Part shown: positions 15,639 to 28,176 of the stretch, in pieces | Position numbering within the stretch: position 1 is the first letter of the stretch | Layout of the letters: each line of letters starts with the position of its first letter | Source: an uncultured beta proteobacterium | GTDB taxonomy: Bacteria; Pseudomonadota; Gammaproteobacteria; Burkholderiales; Burkholderiaceae_C | Direction of reading: 5' to 3' | Assembly (NCBI GenBank): GCA_903938815.1 | Contig: CAJAES010000072.1 | Location: 62,001 to 126,000, forward strand | Length of the DNA: 64,000 nt | Made by a program: the position numbers and the translations under genes | The notes under the pieces: model-generated | What the model saw: only the letters and a program-made list of their open reading frames with translations | Database searches by the model: none | What the model was told of the DNA's origin: nothing

Positions 15639-16309
15639 CGGGCGGCCCCGGATGCCGCAACGGCGGGCGCGGGCGCGGCGCCCATGGCGGTCAGCTTGGC
15701 CTCGACGATGCGCCGGTAGTCCAGGCGCTCCTCCATGCCCTTGTAGGCGGCCTCGAAGGCGGCGCGGGCCTCGGGCTTCTGGCCCTTGGCCAGCAGCACG
15801 TCGCCGCGGCGGTCGGCCACCAGGGCCTCGAAGCCGGTGGCGGTCGCGCTGTCGAGTTGCTTGAGAGCTTCGTCGAACTGCTTGGCCTCCAGCATCAGGC
15901 CGGCCAGGCGCAGGCGGGCGACGGTGCGCAGGGCCTCGTCGGCGCCCTTGTCGGCCACCCAAGCCAGGCTCGTGCGGGCCGCGTCGGGCTGGCCCTTGTC
16001 GAACTGCACGCGCGCGGTCAGGAGGCCGGCCTGCGCCGCATAGGCGGTGCTGCCGTAGCGGTCCTGCAGGTCCTTGAAGACGCGGGCGCTGCGTTCGACA
16101 TCGCCTGCCTGTGCGCTGCGCTCGAACTCGTCGAACATCGCGCTGGCCTTGATGGCCTGGTCGCGCTGCCAGTAGTTCCAGCCGTTCCAGGCCGCGTAGG
16201 CGCCCAGCACCAGCACCAGCAGCCAGGTGATCAGGTTGCCGTACTGCTTCCAGAACGCCTTGATCGCGTCGAGTTGCTCCTGCTCTTGCAGGTCGAGAGG
16301 TGTCGCCAT
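15635..16309 (-). CDS. YfgM-family tetratricopeptide membrane protein
   Basis: MATPLDLQEQEQLDAIKAFWKQYGNLITWLLVLVLGAYAAWNGWNYWQR; next to bamB. Confidence 0.9.
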   Translation of the reverse strand: MATPLDLQEQEQLDAIKAFWKQYGNLITWLLVLVLGAYAAWNGWNYWQRDQAIKASAMFDEFERSAQAGDVERSARVFKDLQDRYGSTAYAAQAGLLTARVQFDKGQPDAARTSLAWVADKGADEALRTVARLRLAGLMLEAKQFDEALKQLDSATATGFEALVADRRGDVLLAKGQKPEARAAFEAAYKGMEERLDYRRIVEAKLTAMGAAPAPAVAASGAAR

Positions 16310-16335
16310 GGATGAACCGGGAAATGGATCGGGGA

Positions 16336-17610
16336 TTATGGGGTGCGCAGCGCAGCCGCCCATGCGGCCACGTCGGCAATCGGATGCGCCTTCTGCGCCG
16401 CGCCGGCGTCACGCAGGGGCTTGACGCTGACTTCGCCTCGGGAAAGCTCGTCGGCGCCGAAGACCAGTGCGTGCCGGGCGCCGGAGGCGTCGGCTCGCTT
16501 GAACTGGGACTTCATGCTGCCGCCGCCAGCGTGCAACTGCACGCAGACACCGACCGCGCGCAGCGCCTCCACGGTGCGCACGACCACGGGCAATGCCGCA
16601 GGATCGGGCACGATGGCGTAGGCATCGGGGACCGGCGGGGCCGGGTTGCGGCCGAGCTGCTGCACGAGATCGAGCACGCGCTCGATGCCCATGCCCCAGC
16701 CGATGCCGGGCGCCGGCTTGCCGCCCACCATCTCCATGAGCCCGTCGTAGCGGCCACCGCCGCAGATGGTGCCCTGGGCGCCGAGTTGATCGGTCACCCA
16801 CTCGAAGACCGTGAGGTTGTAGTAATCCATGCCGCGCACGAGGCGCGGGTTGATGCGGTACGGCTGCCCGGCGGCGTCGAGCATGGCGCGCAGCGCGTCG
16901 AAGTGCCTGAGCGAGTCCTCGCCGAGGTAGTTCATCAGCTGCGGCGCCGCCTCGACCAGCGGCTGCATCGCCGGGTTCTTGGTGTCCAGGATGCGCAGCG
17001 GGTTGCTGTGCAGGCGGCGCAGCGCCTCGGCGTCCAGCAGTTCGCGGTGGGCCTCGAAGTGCGCGATCAGCGCGGCGCGGTGCGCCTGCCGCTCGGCGGG
17101 CTGGCCCAGGCTGTTGATGTCCAGGCGCACTTCCCCAAGGCCCAGGTCCTGCCAGAGCGCCCGGCACATCAGGATGACTTCGGCGTCGACATCCGGGCCG
17201 CCGTAGCCCAGGGCCTCGACGCCCACCTGGTGGAACTGCCGGTACCGGCCGCGCTGCGGCCGTTCGTGGCGGAACATCGGGCCGATGTAGAACAGGCGCT
17301 TGCCGCCGTCGTACAGCGCCGAGTGCTCCACCATCGCCCGCACGACGCCGGCCGTGCCTTCGGGGCGCAGCGTGAGCGGGTCGCCGTTCATGCTGTCGGT
17401 GAAGGAATACATCTCCTTCTCGACGATGTCCGTCACCTCGCCGAGGCCGCGCACGAAGAGCGGCGTGTGCTCGAGGATGGGCGTGCGCACGTTCTGGTAC
17501 GCGTACCGCCGCATGAGGCGGCGCACGATGTCTTCGAACCACTCCCAGCGCGCCGATTCCGGCGGCAGGATGTCGTTCATGCCTTTGACGGCCTTGATGG
17601 GATCAGCCAT
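16336..17610 (-). CDS. hisS: Histidyl-tRNA synthetase
   Basis: [48 protein letters not shown]. Confidence 0.97.
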   Translation of the reverse strand: MADPIKAVKGMNDILPPESARWEWFEDIVRRLMRRYAYQNVRTPILEHTPLFVRGLGEVTDIVEKEMYSFTDSMNGDPLTLRPEGTAGVVRAMVEHSALYDGGKRLFYIGPMFRHERPQRGRYRQFHQVGVEALGYGGPDVDAEVILMCRALWQDLGLGEVRLDINSLGQPAERQAHRAALIAHFEAHRELLDAEALRRLHSNPLRILDTKNPAMQPLVEAAPQLMNYLGEDSLRHFDALRAMLDAAGQPYRINPRLVRGMDYYNLTVFEWVTDQLGAQGTICGGGRYDGLMEMVGGKPAPGIGWGMGIERVLDLVQQLGRNPAPPVPDAYAIVPDPAALPVVVRTVEALRAVGVCVQLHAGGGSMKSQFKRADASGARHALVFGADELSRGEVSVKPLRDAGAAQKAHPIADVAAWAAALRTP

Positions 17611-17646
17611 GGATGATTCTCGCGGGCGATCGGCCCGCGCTGCGGT

Positions 17647-18920
<1,274 letters not shown>

Positions 18921-18924
<4 letters not shown>

Positions 18925-19766
18925 TTCAGTTCAAGGCGGGCGATGTTGTCGCGGGTCTGCGGCGACAGGTCGACCGGCTGCCCGCGGAAGGAAATCTCGG
19001 TGGCCGAGGCGTTTCCGACCGTCAGGCGCAGCGGCAGCGCGCCGTCCAGGCCGACGCTCTCGCCTGGCTGCACGGTCCGGGACAGCAGCGGGCGGTTGCC
19101 GCCATCCGTGACCTCGACCCAGCTGGCCTCACGCGTGCGCAGCGTGAGAAGGCCCGGCCCGGTGGCCGCAGCGGTGCCCGAAGGCGCCGAGGCCGCCGGA
19201 CTTGCGGGCGCCGCAGGCGCGGGCGCGGCGTGCACGGTTTCGCCGGCAGGCTCGGAAGCCGCCAGGGACGGCATGGGGACGAGCTCGGACACGGCGGAAG
19301 CCGCAGCCGAAGCCGCGGCCGGGAGACTGGGCACGGTGGTTGCGCCACGTGGCCACAGCCAGACCACCAGCGCGGCAACCACCAGCAGGCCGACCACGCC
19401 GGTCGCGGGGTGCCTCAGCAGGCCGCCGAGGGCCGGCTCCGCAGCGCCGGGGCGCTCCCGGAAGGGCGTGTTCAGGCCCGAAGAGACCTGATCCAGCGAT
19501 GCGGTGTCATGGCGCGGCAGCAACGCGAGCACCGGTGCGGCATCGATCTTGAGAGCACGGCAGACCGTCTGCGCCAGCGCGCGGGCGAAGGTCGCATCGG
19601 GCAGCTCTTCGAGATGGTCGCGCTCCAGCGCCTCCAGCTTGCGCTGGGGCACCTTCAGCGACGCGGCCAACGCCGCGATGTGCAGACCCTGCGCCTCGCG
19701 CGCCTGCCGCAGCAAGCGGCCTGCGGTCATGGGCGCGGCGCTGGGAACCGGAGACTCTTCAGCCAT
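18921..19766 (-). CDS. RodZ-like helix-turn-helix membrane protein
   Basis: [38 protein letters not shown] segment, DUF4115-type C-terminus; upstream of ispG. Confidence 0.88.
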
Positions 19767-20541
19767 CGAACCGACCTGTTTCGTACAAGAGCGTTTCAGG
19801 GCTCTGGGGGAATCGCTGGCGCAGCTGGTCGCCGAGACCTCGCACGCCGGGGGCATTGGACAGCTTGTGCTCGATGCGGGCCGCCAGCCACAGCGTCTGC
19901 GCATTGGCATTGGCGGATTCGGCGTTCACGCGGCGCAGGTAGAACCGGGCACGCTCGAACTCGCCGAGCTTGTAGAGGACTTCGCCGAGGTTGAAGGCCG
20001 TGCCGGGGTTTCGCGGGTCCATCTCGTAGGAGCGCGTCAGCGTGCGGTCGGCCTCCTTGAGGCGCCCCGCGCGAGCCTCGCACAGGCCCTTGGCCAGCAG
20101 CGTGCGCGGCACCTCGCGGTAGGTGGGCACGGCCACGGCGCGGTCGAACATGGCGCCGGCTTCGTCCCAGCGCCGCGACTGGCACATGAACCAGCCGTAG
20201 TTGTGCATGGTGTCGGCGTTGCGGGCGTCGATCTGCAGGGCGCGCTGGAAGCTCTCCTCGGCCAGCTTGGGCTCTTCGAGGGATGCGTAGATCAGGCCGC
20301 GAAGGTTGTAGCCCTCGACCATGTCGGGGCGCGCAGCCAGGGCCTGCTTGATCTCGTCGAGCGCGGTCGTCGACTGGCCCCGCCCGTAGTACCCGGCCGC
20401 CAGCTCGAGCCGCAGCTTGGCGCGGCGGTCGTTGTCGGTCATGTCCGACGCGGTGCGCAGGTCCTGGGACGGTGGCGCGGCACAGCCCGCCATCAGGGCT
20501 GCGGCGACCAGGGCCAGAGCAGTCATCAGGCGGTGCGTCAT
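19759..20541 (-). CDS. pilW: Type IV pilus biogenesis/stability protein PilW (PilF-like TPR lipoprotein)
   Basis: Lipobox LMAGCAA; TPR repeats; located between rlmN and rodZ. Confidence 0.9.
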   Translation of the reverse strand: MTHRLMTALALVAAALMAGCAAPPSQDLRTASDMTDNDRRAKLRLELAAGYYGRGQSTTALDEIKQALAARPDMVEGYNLRGLIYASLEEPKLAEESFQRALQIDARNADTMHNYGWFMCQSRRWDEAGAMFDRAVAVPTYREVPRTLLAKGLCEARAGRLKEADRTLTRSYEMDPRNPGTAFNLGEVLYKLGEFERARFYLRRVNAESANANAQTLWLAARIEHKLSNAPGVRGLGDQLRQRFPQSPETLLYETGRFDG

Positions 20542-21665
20542 GGGGAGACCTCCGATGCCGGCGCGATGGAAATCACGCGGCGTGCCATGCGCTCTCGGGC
20601 GTTGGTGCGGTCCTGCACCTCGCCGGCGAGCTGTCCGCAGGCGGCGTCGATGTCGTCGCCGCGGGTCTTGCGCACGGTCGTCACGAAACCGCCCTCCTGC
20701 AGCACACGGGCAAAGGCCAGCACGCGTTCACGCGGCGAGCGCTTCAGCCCCGACGCCGGGAAGGGATTGAACGGGATCAGGTTGAACTTGCAGGGCACAC
20801 GCTCGCGGCGCATCAGCTGCACCAGCGCCTGCGCCTGCTCGGGCGAGTCGTTCACGCCGTCGAGCATGCAGTACTCGAACATGATGAAGTCGCGCGGCGC
20901 CGCGGCCATGTAGTCGCGGCAGGCGGCCAGCAGTTCGTGGATGGGGTACTTGCGGTTGAGTGGCACGAGATCGTCGCGCAGTGCGTCATCCGGCGCGTGC
21001 AGTGACACGGCCAGCGCCACCGGGCAATCGTCGCGCAGCCGCTCGATCATGGGCACCACGCCCGAAGTGGACACGGTCACACGCCGGCGCGACAGCCCGT
21101 AGGCATGGTCGTCGAGCATCACGCGCAGCGCCGGCACCAAAGCCGAGTAGTTCTGCAGCGGCTCGCCCATGCCCATCATCACGACGTTGTCGATCACGCG
21201 CTCGCTGGGCGCCAGGCCCATGCGCTTGTGCAACTGGTGCTCGGCAAACCACAGCTGGGCCAGGATCTCCCCGGTGCTCAGGTTGCGGCTGAAGCCCTGG
21301 TGCCCTGTGGAACAGAAGCGGCAGGCCACGGCGCAGCCTGCCTGCGAGGACACGCACAGCGTGCCGCGGTCTTCTTCCGGAATGAAAACGGTCTCGACGG
21401 CATTGCCGTCGCCGACGTCGAACAGCCACTTGATGGTGCCGTCCGTCGACTGGTGTTCGGAGACCACCGGCAGCGGGCGGACCTCGGCCACGCCGGCCAG
21501 CTTGGCCCGCAGGGACTTGGCGAGGTCGGACATCGAATCGAAGTCAGCCGCGCCCTTCTGATGGATCCAGCGGAAGAGCTGGACGGCGCGAAAGCGCTTC
21601 TCGCCCAGGCTTTCGCAGTAGGCGGTCAGCCCCTCGAGATCGAAGTCGAGCAGATTGACCGCCAT
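20538..21665 (-). CDS. rlmN: Dual-specificity 23S rRNA/tRNA adenine-C2 methyltransferase RlmN
   Basis: [38 protein letters not shown]. Confidence 0.97.
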   Translation of the reverse strand: MAVNLLDFDLEGLTAYCESLGEKRFRAVQLFRWIHQKGAADFDSMSDLAKSLRAKLAGVAEVRPLPVVSEHQSTDGTIKWLFDVGDGNAVETVFIPEEDRGTLCVSSQAGCAVACRFCSTGHQGFSRNLSTGEILAQLWFAEHQLHKRMGLAPSERVIDNVVMMGMGEPLQNYSALVPALRVMLDDHAYGLSRRRVTVSTSGVVPMIERLRDDCPVALAVSLHAPDDALRDDLVPLNRKYPIHELLAACRDYMAAAPRDFIMFEYCMLDGVNDSPEQAQALVQLMRRERVPCKFNLIPFNPFPASGLKRSPRERVLAFARVLQEGGFVTTVRKTRGDDIDAACGQLAGEVQDRTNARERMARRVISIAPASEVSP

Positions 21666-21673
21666 GGCCGGAA

Positions 21674-22099
21674 TCAGCGGCTGAAGACGTTCATCGCGGG
21701 GAAGAAGAACGCCACCTCGGCGGCAGCGGTCTCCGCGGCGTCGGAGCCGTGCACCGCGTTGGCGTCGATGCTGTCGGCGAAATCGGCACGGATGGTGCCC
21801 TTCTCGGCCTTCTTCGGATCGGTCGCGCCCATCAGGTCGCGGTTCTTCGCGATCGCGCCTTCACCTTCGAGCACGGTGATCATCACCGGGCCGGAAATCA
21901 TGAAGTCCACGAGATCCTTGAAGAAGGGACGCGCCTTGTGCACGGCATAGAAGGCCTCGGCCTCGCCGCGCGAAAGATGGGCCATGCGGGCTGCCGCGAT
22001 CTTCAGACCTGCGCCTTCAAAACGGGCATAGATCTGGCCGATCACATTCTTCGCCACGGCATCGGGCTTGATGATCGACAGGGTACGTTCGACGGCCAT
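21674..22099 (-). CDS. ndk: Nucleoside diphosphate kinase
   Basis: [40 protein letters not shown]. Confidence 0.97.
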   Translation of the reverse strand: MAVERTLSIIKPDAVAKNVIGQIYARFEGAGLKIAAARMAHLSRGEAEAFYAVHKARPFFKDLVDFMISGPVMITVLEGEGAIAKNRDLMGATDPKKAEKGTIRADFADSIDANAVHGSDAAETAAAEVAFFFPAMNVFSR

Positions 22100-22155
22100 G
22101 AAAAGCTCTCCTGAATCAATGACTTGGATAAACAACTGATTGTAGCGTCGAGGCC

Positions 22156-24483
22156 TCAGCGACGGCGTCCGCCGCCACCGCGACGCCCGCCGCCTCCACC
22201 GCCGCCCCCGCCACCGCCGCCGTTCATCTTGCGATGGAAGGCGTCGGCGCCGATGTAGCCCACGGCGGTCTGCATCGGGTCGGGTTGGCCGTCGGGGGTC
22301 TTCGGGCCGCGCAGCTTGCCGCCGCCCAGCGGCTTGGCCTTCTGCACGAAGCGCTTGTCGTAGGTCTGCTGCAGCGGGTTCGGGATCGGCCCGTCCTCGG
22401 GCAGGTCACGACGCGCCTTGCTGCGCTGCATGACGGTCTTGTCGTAGGTCTGCTGCAGCGGATTCGGAATCGGGCCGATGTTCTCGTCATCGTCGTCGTC
22501 GCCGCGCGGCGCTTCGCGGCGCGCCTGCTGGACAGCTCGACGGTCGTAGGTCTGCTGCAACGGGTTCGGGATCGTCGGACCATCGCCACGCGGCTCGCCG
22601 CGAGGCTCACCCCGGGGCTCTCCCCGCGGCTCGCCGCGGGCCTGGCCACCCGGGCGGCCTTCGCCGCGGCCGGGGGCCTGGCCGGGGCCCTGCCCTTCGA
22701 CACGGCCATCGCCACGGGGCTTGTTGCGCCCGCGGCGGCCCTTGCGGTCGCCCTCGCCTGCCTGCTCGGGCCTGGCTTCGCGGCCGTCACGCTGTTCGCG
22801 CTGTTCGCGCTGGTCGCGTGGCTCGCGCTGTTCGCGCGGGCCCGGGGCGCCCGGCACGGCCGCCAGGCGGCGCAGCGTGCGCACATCGTCTTCGCTCAGG
22901 TCGACCCAGACGCCGCGTTTCAGGCCGCGCGGCAGCACCACGGTGCCGTAACGGATCCGGATCAGGCGGCTGACGGCGTGACCCACGGACTCGAAGAGCT
23001 TGCGCACCTCGCGGTTGCGGCCTTCGGTGATGACGACGCGGTACCAGTGGTTCGCGCCTTCGCCGCCGCCGTCCTCGATGCTCTTGAACCCGGCGCGCTG
23101 GCCGTCGATCTCGACGCCTTCGAGCAGGCGGTTGCGCTGCGCCTCGTCGAGCACGCCGAGCGAACGCACCGCGTACTCGCGCTCCACGCCGAAGCGCGGG
23201 TGCATGAGCTGGTTCGCCAGTTCGCCGGAGTTCGTGAAGAGCAGCAGGCCTTCGGTGTTCAGGTCCAGGCGTCCGACAGACTGCCACTTGCCCTGCTGAA
23301 GGCGCGGCAGGCGCCGGAACACCGTGGGGCGCTGCTGCGGGTCGTCGTGCGAGACCACCTCGCCCGCAGGCTTGTGATAAGCCAGCACGCGCGCCTTCGG
23401 GGGCTGGATGCGCACGCGGATGGGCTTGCCATCGACGCGGACGTTGTCGCCGTAGCTGATGCGCTGGCCCGTGTGCGCGGCCTCGCCGTTCACGGTGACT
23501 CGGCCGTCGGCGATCATCTGCTCGAGATCGCGGCGCGAGCCGATGCCGGCCTGGGCCAGCACCTTGTGCAGCTTGGGCGCGTCGGGCTCGGGCGCCAGCA
23601 CGCGCTTGCCGGCGCCGTCCTCGGCGCTGCCCTGCGGCATGCCAGGCTCGGTTGCGGCCTCGGCGGCGTTGTCGCCCGCCTCGCCGGCTTCACCAGCCTC
23701 GAGACCGGCATCGCCGTCATTGGCTTCCTCACCGGGCAGCGGCTCCTCGCCCACTTCGTCGTAGGCGCCGGACAGGACTTCGGCAAAACGCTCGACGGCG
23801 CTGGCCGCAGCGGGCGGCGCCGCCGGGGCATCGCCCGTGGCACCCGGCGCGCCAGGCGCGCCCTCTTCCCGTCCATCGCGGCCTTCGCCGCCACGGCGTC
23901 GTCCGCGCCGGCGATTGCGGCTTCGGCGGCCCTCGCGGGCTTCGCCCGATTCACCACCCTCGCCAGCCTCGGCCGCACCGGCGTTTCCGCCCTCGCTTGA
24001 TGCCTCGCCTGTGCCCGTGCCCGTGCCTGTACCCGTGCTTGTACCCGTACTTGTACCCGCGCTCGTGCCCGCGCTGTCGCGCTCGCCGCCGGCGTCACTG
24101 CCAGCCCGGCCAGCCGAATCGCCGCTGGCTTGAGCGCCGGATTGGAGGGCGGGTTCACGATCACCGCCACCACCGGCCGGTGCATGGCCGGCCGTCGACC
24201 CGGCACTGCCCGGAGCGGGCTCAGCCTCCGCTGCGACCGCAGCGGCAGCCCTGCGCTTCCTGGGGGCGGGCCGCACAGGCGCATCGGCGGGCGCGGGGGC
24301 ATCGGAAGGCGCGTCAGCACTCGCGTCAACAGGCGCAGCGGCGTCGGCGGACATCGAGCCTTCCGCAGCAGCGTCGGTCGCAAGGACCTTCTTGCGCGGC
24401 GCCCGGCGCTTCTTCGGCGCGGCTTCGGCGGCGTCGGGCGTGACCGGATCGGTCACGGGGGGGTCGGCATCGCTCGGATTCAT
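22156..24483 (-). CDS. rluB: 23S rRNA pseudouridine synthase RluB with long low-complexity N- and C-terminal extensions
   Basis: [28 protein letters not shown]4 domain; [27 protein letters not shown] catalytic motif; repeats in both tails. Confidence 0.94.
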   Translation of the reverse strand: MNPSDADPPVTDPVTPDAAEAAPKKRRAPRKKVLATDAAAEGSMSADAAAPVDASADAPSDAPAPADAPVRPAPRKRRAAAAVAAEAEPAPGSAGSTAGHAPAGGGGDREPALQSGAQASGDSAGRAGSDAGGERDSAGTSAGTSTGTSTGTGTGTGTGEASSEGGNAGAAEAGEGGESGEAREGRRSRNRRRGRRRGGEGRDGREEGAPGAPGATGDAPAAPPAAASAVERFAEVLSGAYDEVGEEPLPGEEANDGDAGLEAGEAGEAGDNAAEAATEPGMPQGSAEDGAGKRVLAPEPDAPKLHKVLAQAGIGSRRDLEQMIADGRVTVNGEAAHTGQRISYGDNVRVDGKPIRVRIQPPKARVLAYHKPAGEVVSHDDPQQRPTVFRRLPRLQQGKWQSVGRLDLNTEGLLLFTNSGELANQLMHPRFGVEREYAVRSLGVLDEAQRNRLLEGVEIDGQRAGFKSIEDGGGEGANHWYRVVITEGRNREVRKLFESVGHAVSRLIRIRYGTVVLPRGLKRGVWVDLSEDDVRTLRRLAAVPGAPGPREQREPRDQREQREQRDGREARPEQAGEGDRKGRRGRNKPRGDGRVEGQGPGQAPGRGEGRPGGQARGEPRGEPRGEPRGEPRGDGPTIPNPLQQTYDRRAVQQARREAPRGDDDDDENIGPIPNPLQQTYDKTVMQRSKARRDLPEDGPIPNPLQQTYDKRFVQKAKPLGGGKLRGPKTPDGQPDPMQTAVGYIGADAFHRKMNGGGGGGGGGGGGRRGGGGRRR
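22357..22572 (-). repeat. Three dispersed 30-bp in-frame repeats encoding [10 protein letters not shown] in rluB
   Basis: GTCGTAGGTCTGCTGCAGCGGGTTCGGGAT and close variants at 22357-22386, 22441-22470, 22543-22572. Confidence 0.9.
24007..24075 (-). repeat. Degenerate hexanucleotide repeat in rluB encoding a Gly-Thr-rich tract
   Basis: Plus strand cccgtg cccgtg cctgta cccgtg cttgta cccgta cttgta cccgcg ctcgtg; protein [21 protein letters not shown]. Confidence 0.85.
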
Positions 24484-25217
24484 GGCGTGGGTTCTTCCGC
24501 GGAAGGGGGTGCGGGTGGTGAGACGTCGACCGCTGGGGTCGCGTCTTCGACGGGGGCGTCTGCGGCTTCGACGGTTTCGACAGGCTCGACGGACTCGGCC
24601 GGCTCGTCAGGCGCGGCTTCCAGGGGCAGTTGGGGCTGCTCGTCGTCGGCCGTCCCGGGTGACTCGGCAGGCAGCGCCTGCAAGGCGGCCAGGGCTTCCT
24701 CGCCACCGTGCGCCTCGATGGGCGGCAGTTGCGAGAGGCTCTCCAGCCCCAGGTCGTCGAGAAACTGCCGGGTCGTGGCGTACAGCGCAGGGCGGCCCGG
24801 GGCCTCCCGGTAGCCGATGGCCTCGATCCAGCCGCGGTCCTCGAGCTGCTTGACGATCTGGGTGCTGACGGTCACACCGCGGATGTCCTCGATGTCGCCG
24901 CGGGTCACGGGTTGGCGGTAGGCGACGATGGCCAGCGTCTCGAGCGCCGCGCGCGAATAGCGCGGCGGCTTCTCGGGGTGCAGGCGATCGAGGTAGCTGC
25001 GCATCTCCGCGCGGCTCTGGAAGCGCCAGCCGGAAGCCAGGGAAACGAGCTCCACGCCGCGGCCCTGCCAGTCGGCAGCCAACTCATCCAGCAGCGTGCG
25101 CAGCGTGTCCGAGCCGATCTGGTCGTCGAAGAGTACCTTCAACTCGCGCAGCGGCAGCGGCATCGGCGCGCAGATGAGCGCGGTCTCGAGGACGCGTTTC
25201 GCATCCGTTGTGTTCAT
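24480..25217 (-). CDS. scpB: Segregation and condensation protein B
   Basis: [30 protein letters not shown]; start placed at [11 protein letters not shown]. Confidence 0.94.
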   Translation of the reverse strand: MNTTDAKRVLETALICAPMPLPLRELKVLFDDQIGSDTLRTLLDELAADWQGRGVELVSLASGWRFQSRAEMRSYLDRLHPEKPPRYSRAALETLAIVAYRQPVTRGDIEDIRGVTVSTQIVKQLEDRGWIEAIGYREAPGRPALYATTRQFLDDLGLESLSQLPPIEAHGGEEALAALQALPAESPGTADDEQPQLPLEAAPDEPAESVEPVETVEAADAPVEDATPAVDVSPPAPPSAEEPTP

Positions 25218-25363
25218 GCCAATCCAGGTCCAAGGGGGCAAGCCGCGCTGTACGCGGCAGTGCCGGGGGGCCGGGGTCTCGCCAACGAGGGAACCCGGGC
25301 CAGGGCGCGCTGAGGTGCGGGGCCGCTGTGCGGCCATCCGGCACACTGCGGGCCGTCGGGAGC

Positions 25364-26341
25364 TTATTCTAGTCCCTGCGCGCCCGCAACGGCAGACCAG
25401 GCCGCAGCGAAGTCGGGCGGCGGCGCGCAGCGCACCTCCACCACCGCGCCCGTCACCGGATGCGTGAGCACCAGGCGAAACGCGTGCAGGCCCTGGCGCA
25501 CGAGCCCCAGCGCCGGGTGGCCGCCATAGACCGTGTCGCCCACCAGCGGGTGCCCGCGCGACGCCAGATGGACCCGGATCTGGTGCGTGCGGCCCGTGTG
25601 CAGCGCGCACCGGAGCGCACTGAAACCGCCCTTCACGGCCACGCGCCGCACGTCGGTGCGCGCCGGTTTGCCGTTGGCAACCACCGCCATCCGGACCCGG
25701 GACACCGGGTCCCTGCCGATCGGCGCCTCGATGCTGAACTCCGCCCCGGTCACCGCACCTTCGGCGATGGCGAGATAGCGGCGCTGCACGCTGCGATCCG
25801 CGATGGCCCGCGACAGCGCCGTCACCGCCAGCAGCGTCTTGCCGACGACCATCACGCCCGAGGTGTCCTTGTCGAGACGGTGAACGATGCCGGCGCGTGG
25901 CAGTTGGGCCGCGCCGGGGTGGCGCGCCAGCAGGCCGTTCAGCAAGGTGCCCGACCAGTTGCCGGCAGCCGGGTGCACCACCAGACCTGCCGGCTTGTCG
26001 AGCACCAGCAGATGCTCGTCCTCCCACAGAGCCGTGATCTCCTTGGCCTGCGGGCGGAAGGCCAGGCTCTCGTCGGTCGGCACGAGGTCCACCGCGAGCT
26101 TCTGGCGCGCCCGCACCCGGCGCGAGGACGCGGTGGCCACCACGCCGTCCAGCCGCACATGGCCGCGCTCCACCAGGGCCTGCATCCAGGTGCGCGAGAA
26201 CTCGGGCACCCGCACGGCGAGCACCTTGTCCAGGCGCTCGCCGTGTTCGGCCGAGGTGATCGGGGCCTCGCGTGTCTCGAAGGCCCCGCCGGCCTCATCC
26301 TCGTCCATCGGGCCTGCGGTGGCCGCGTCTCTATAATCCAT
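25364..26341 (-). CDS. rluD: 23S rRNA pseudouridine synthase RluD
   Basis: [46 protein letters not shown]; start [10 protein letters not shown]. Confidence 0.95.
   Translation of the reverse strand: MDYRDAATAGPMDEDEAGGAFETREAPITSAEHGERLDKVLAVRVPEFSRTWMQALVERGHVRLDGVVATASSRRVRARQKLAVDLVPTDESLAFRPQAKEITALWEDEHLLVLDKPAGLVVHPAAGNWSGTLLNGLLARHPGAAQLPRAGIVHRLDKDTSGVMVVGKTLLAVTALSRAIADRSVQRRYLAIAEGAVTGAEFSIEAPIGRDPVSRVRMAVVANGKPARTDVRRVAVKGGFSALRCALHTGRTHQIRVHLASRGHPLVGDTVYGGHPALGLVRQGLHAFRLVLTHPVTGAVVEVRCAPPPDFAAAWSAVAGAQGLE
26332..26337 (+). promoter_or_regulatory. Candidate -10 hexamer for bamD inside the rluD 5' end
   Basis: Perfect TATAAT about 50 nt before the bamD ATG; no clear -35. Confidence 0.35.
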
Positions 26342-26386
26342 GACTGCATTCTCTGCGAGCGGCCGCCCGGTCGCGATCCCCCGACG

Positions 26387-27196
26387 ATGAGCCCGTGGAC
26401 CCTCCTGCGCGTACGCGCCTCGACCCTTCTGCTGTCGCTGTCCGCATTGGCCCTTGCGGGCTGCGGCATGGCGCCGAAGGACCCGCGCGACACGAGCGCC
26501 GAGGAGATGTACGCCGAAGCGCGTCAGGAGATGGACAGCGGCGCCTATGACGCCGCCATCAAGCGCCTCGCCCGGGTCGAGGCCCTCGGGGCCGGCACCC
26601 TGCTGGCGCAACAGGCGCAGATCGACCTCGCCTACGTGCAGTGGCGCACCGGCGAGCGTGCAGCCGCGCTGGCCACGCTGGACCGCTTCATCAAGTTCAA
26701 CCCGTCCAGCCCGGCGCTCGACTACGCGCTGTATCTGCGCGGTCTGGTGAACTTCAACGACAACCTGGGGTTCCTGGCCTCGATCTCGCGTCAGGACCTG
26801 TCCGAGCGCGACCAGCAGGCGTCACGCGACGCCTTCCAGTCGTTCAAGCAGCTCACCGAGCAGTTCCCCGATTCGCGCTACACGCCCGACGCCGCGGTCC
26901 GCATGGGCTACATCGTCAACGCGCTGGCCAGCCACGAAGTGCACGTGGCGCGCTACTACTACCGGCGCGGCGCCTATGTGGCTGCGGCCAACCGCGCGCA
27001 GCGCGCGGTGGCCGACTTCCAGAACTCGCCCTCGGCCGAAGAGGCGCTCTACATCCTGTCGCTGAGCTACGACAAGCTGGGGTTGAAGGAACTGCGTGAC
27101 GGCAGCGACCGCGTGCTGAAGCAGAACTTTCCCTCCAGCCGCTTCCTGGTGGAAGGTCTTCGCGGGCCCGACAAGGCCTGGTGGCAGTTCTGGTAG
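26387..27196 (+). CDS. bamD: Outer membrane assembly lipoprotein BamD
   Basis: Lipobox ALAGCG; YAEARQEMDSGAYDAAIKRLARVEAL; FPDSRYTPDA; WWQFW end. Confidence 0.95.
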   Translation: MSPWTLLRVRASTLLLSLSALALAGCGMAPKDPRDTSAEEMYAEARQEMDSGAYDAAIKRLARVEALGAGTLLAQQAQIDLAYVQWRTGERAAALATLDRFIKFNPSSPALDYALYLRGLVNFNDNLGFLASISRQDLSERDQQASRDAFQSFKQLTEQFPDSRYTPDAAVRMGYIVNALASHEVHVARYYYRRGAYVAAANRAQRAVADFQNSPSAEEALYILSLSYDKLGLKELRDGSDRVLKQNFPSSRFLVEGLRGPDKAWWQFW

Positions 27197-27239
27197 CAAA
27201 CGGCTGAATCGTTGCCTGTCCGGCTGTCTGGTTTGCCTG

Positions 27240-27265
27240 AAATCGGCCCTCCCGGGCCGATTTCC
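27240..27265 (+). terminator. Candidate bamD terminator hairpin
   Basis: AAATCGGCCC-tccc-GGGCCGATTT inverted repeat; short T run only. Confidence 0.6.
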
Positions 27266-27651
27266 TCGTCCAAGCCCTGGCTTGCTTGCCCCTGATCCGT
27301 CCCCGGCCCAAGCTCACTCGTCAGTCCGCGCGCCAGACGGACTGCGGCATCAGGAGTAACCGGAGGACTCGCGGCATGTCACGTCATGTCAAGGCCCGTC
27401 CGTCCACTCGGCGTATGAGGCAATTCCCAGGCGCATCGCCCAAGCTAGATGCTGGGCTGATCTGAGCGAACACCGGGTTCGCGTCGTCGCCCCGACCGGG
27501 AGTCGGCTTCAATTCGAGAAGGAAAGAGATCACGCTGGATGCCACGAACCGCCTGCGCCTGACGTTCCGGGAACGGGTATTCAACCTCCTGTATCCCGTC
27601 TGGAATCGCATTGGCGTTGCGCGCCGAGCGAAGAGACGGCGAGTCGATCTG

Positions 27652-28176
27652 ATGCTGCAGTCGGCGGGCATCAACCCGAAACAGGAACTGCGCATTCTGG
27701 AAATCGGCTGCGGCAACGGGCAGGATTTCATTTCCCACTTCCGCGGCATGAGCCAACTGAAGCTGTTCGGCATGGACATCGACGACTACGGCATCCAGCA
27801 ACCGAATTTCAGCTTCGTTCATGGGGACGCAACGAACATCCCCTTTCCTGACGGGTACTTCGATCTGGTCGTCTCGATCGGTGTTCTCGAGCACATCGAA
27901 CCCATCTCCAGGCTGCTGGAAATGACGCGGGAGATCGAACGCGTCGGAAAAGCCTACTCGGTCGTCGTACCCAGCATCGCCACCCGGCTCGAGCCCCACA
28001 CGATGGTGTGGCGCTGGCAGCTCAAACCGTGGGGCAGAAAGCGAGCCGTTCCGGCGCTCAACTACTTCAGTGATGAAGCGTGGCTGCAGTTCGATGGATT
28101 TCGATCTGCCTCCATCAAGACCTTTGCCTATTTGCCTGTGCTGATCAAGAACACCTTGATATTCAAGCGCGCCTAA
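27652..28176 (+). CDS. SAM-dependent methyltransferase (class I); probable N-terminal extension
   Basis: ILEIGCGNGQDF, DATNIPFPDGYFDLVVSIGVLEHI; frame open with coding-like sequence back to 27466. Confidence 0.8.
   Translation: MLQSAGINPKQELRILEIGCGNGQDFISHFRGMSQLKLFGMDIDDYGIQQPNFSFVHGDATNIPFPDGYFDLVVSIGVLEHIEPISRLLEMTREIERVGKAYSVVVPSIATRLEPHTMVWRWQLKPWGRKRAVPALNYFSDEAWLQFDGFRSASIKTFAYLPVLIKNTLIFKRA

Noticed and set aside
13047-15719. 890-aa plus-strand ORF opposite der and bamB
   Set aside because: Antisense shadow ORF; opposing genes are certain
14535-16412. 625-aa minus-strand ORF spanning bamB and yfgM
   Set aside because: Only the last 367 codons are BamB; the rest is an alternative frame of yfgM
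22357-22572. 30-bp repeats at about 85-100 bp spacing, superficially CRISPR-like
   Set aside because: In-frame coding repeats within rluB with unequal spacers and no cas genes
22234-24000. 588-aa plus-strand ORF opposite rluB
   Set aside because: Antisense shadow; rluB core is conserved
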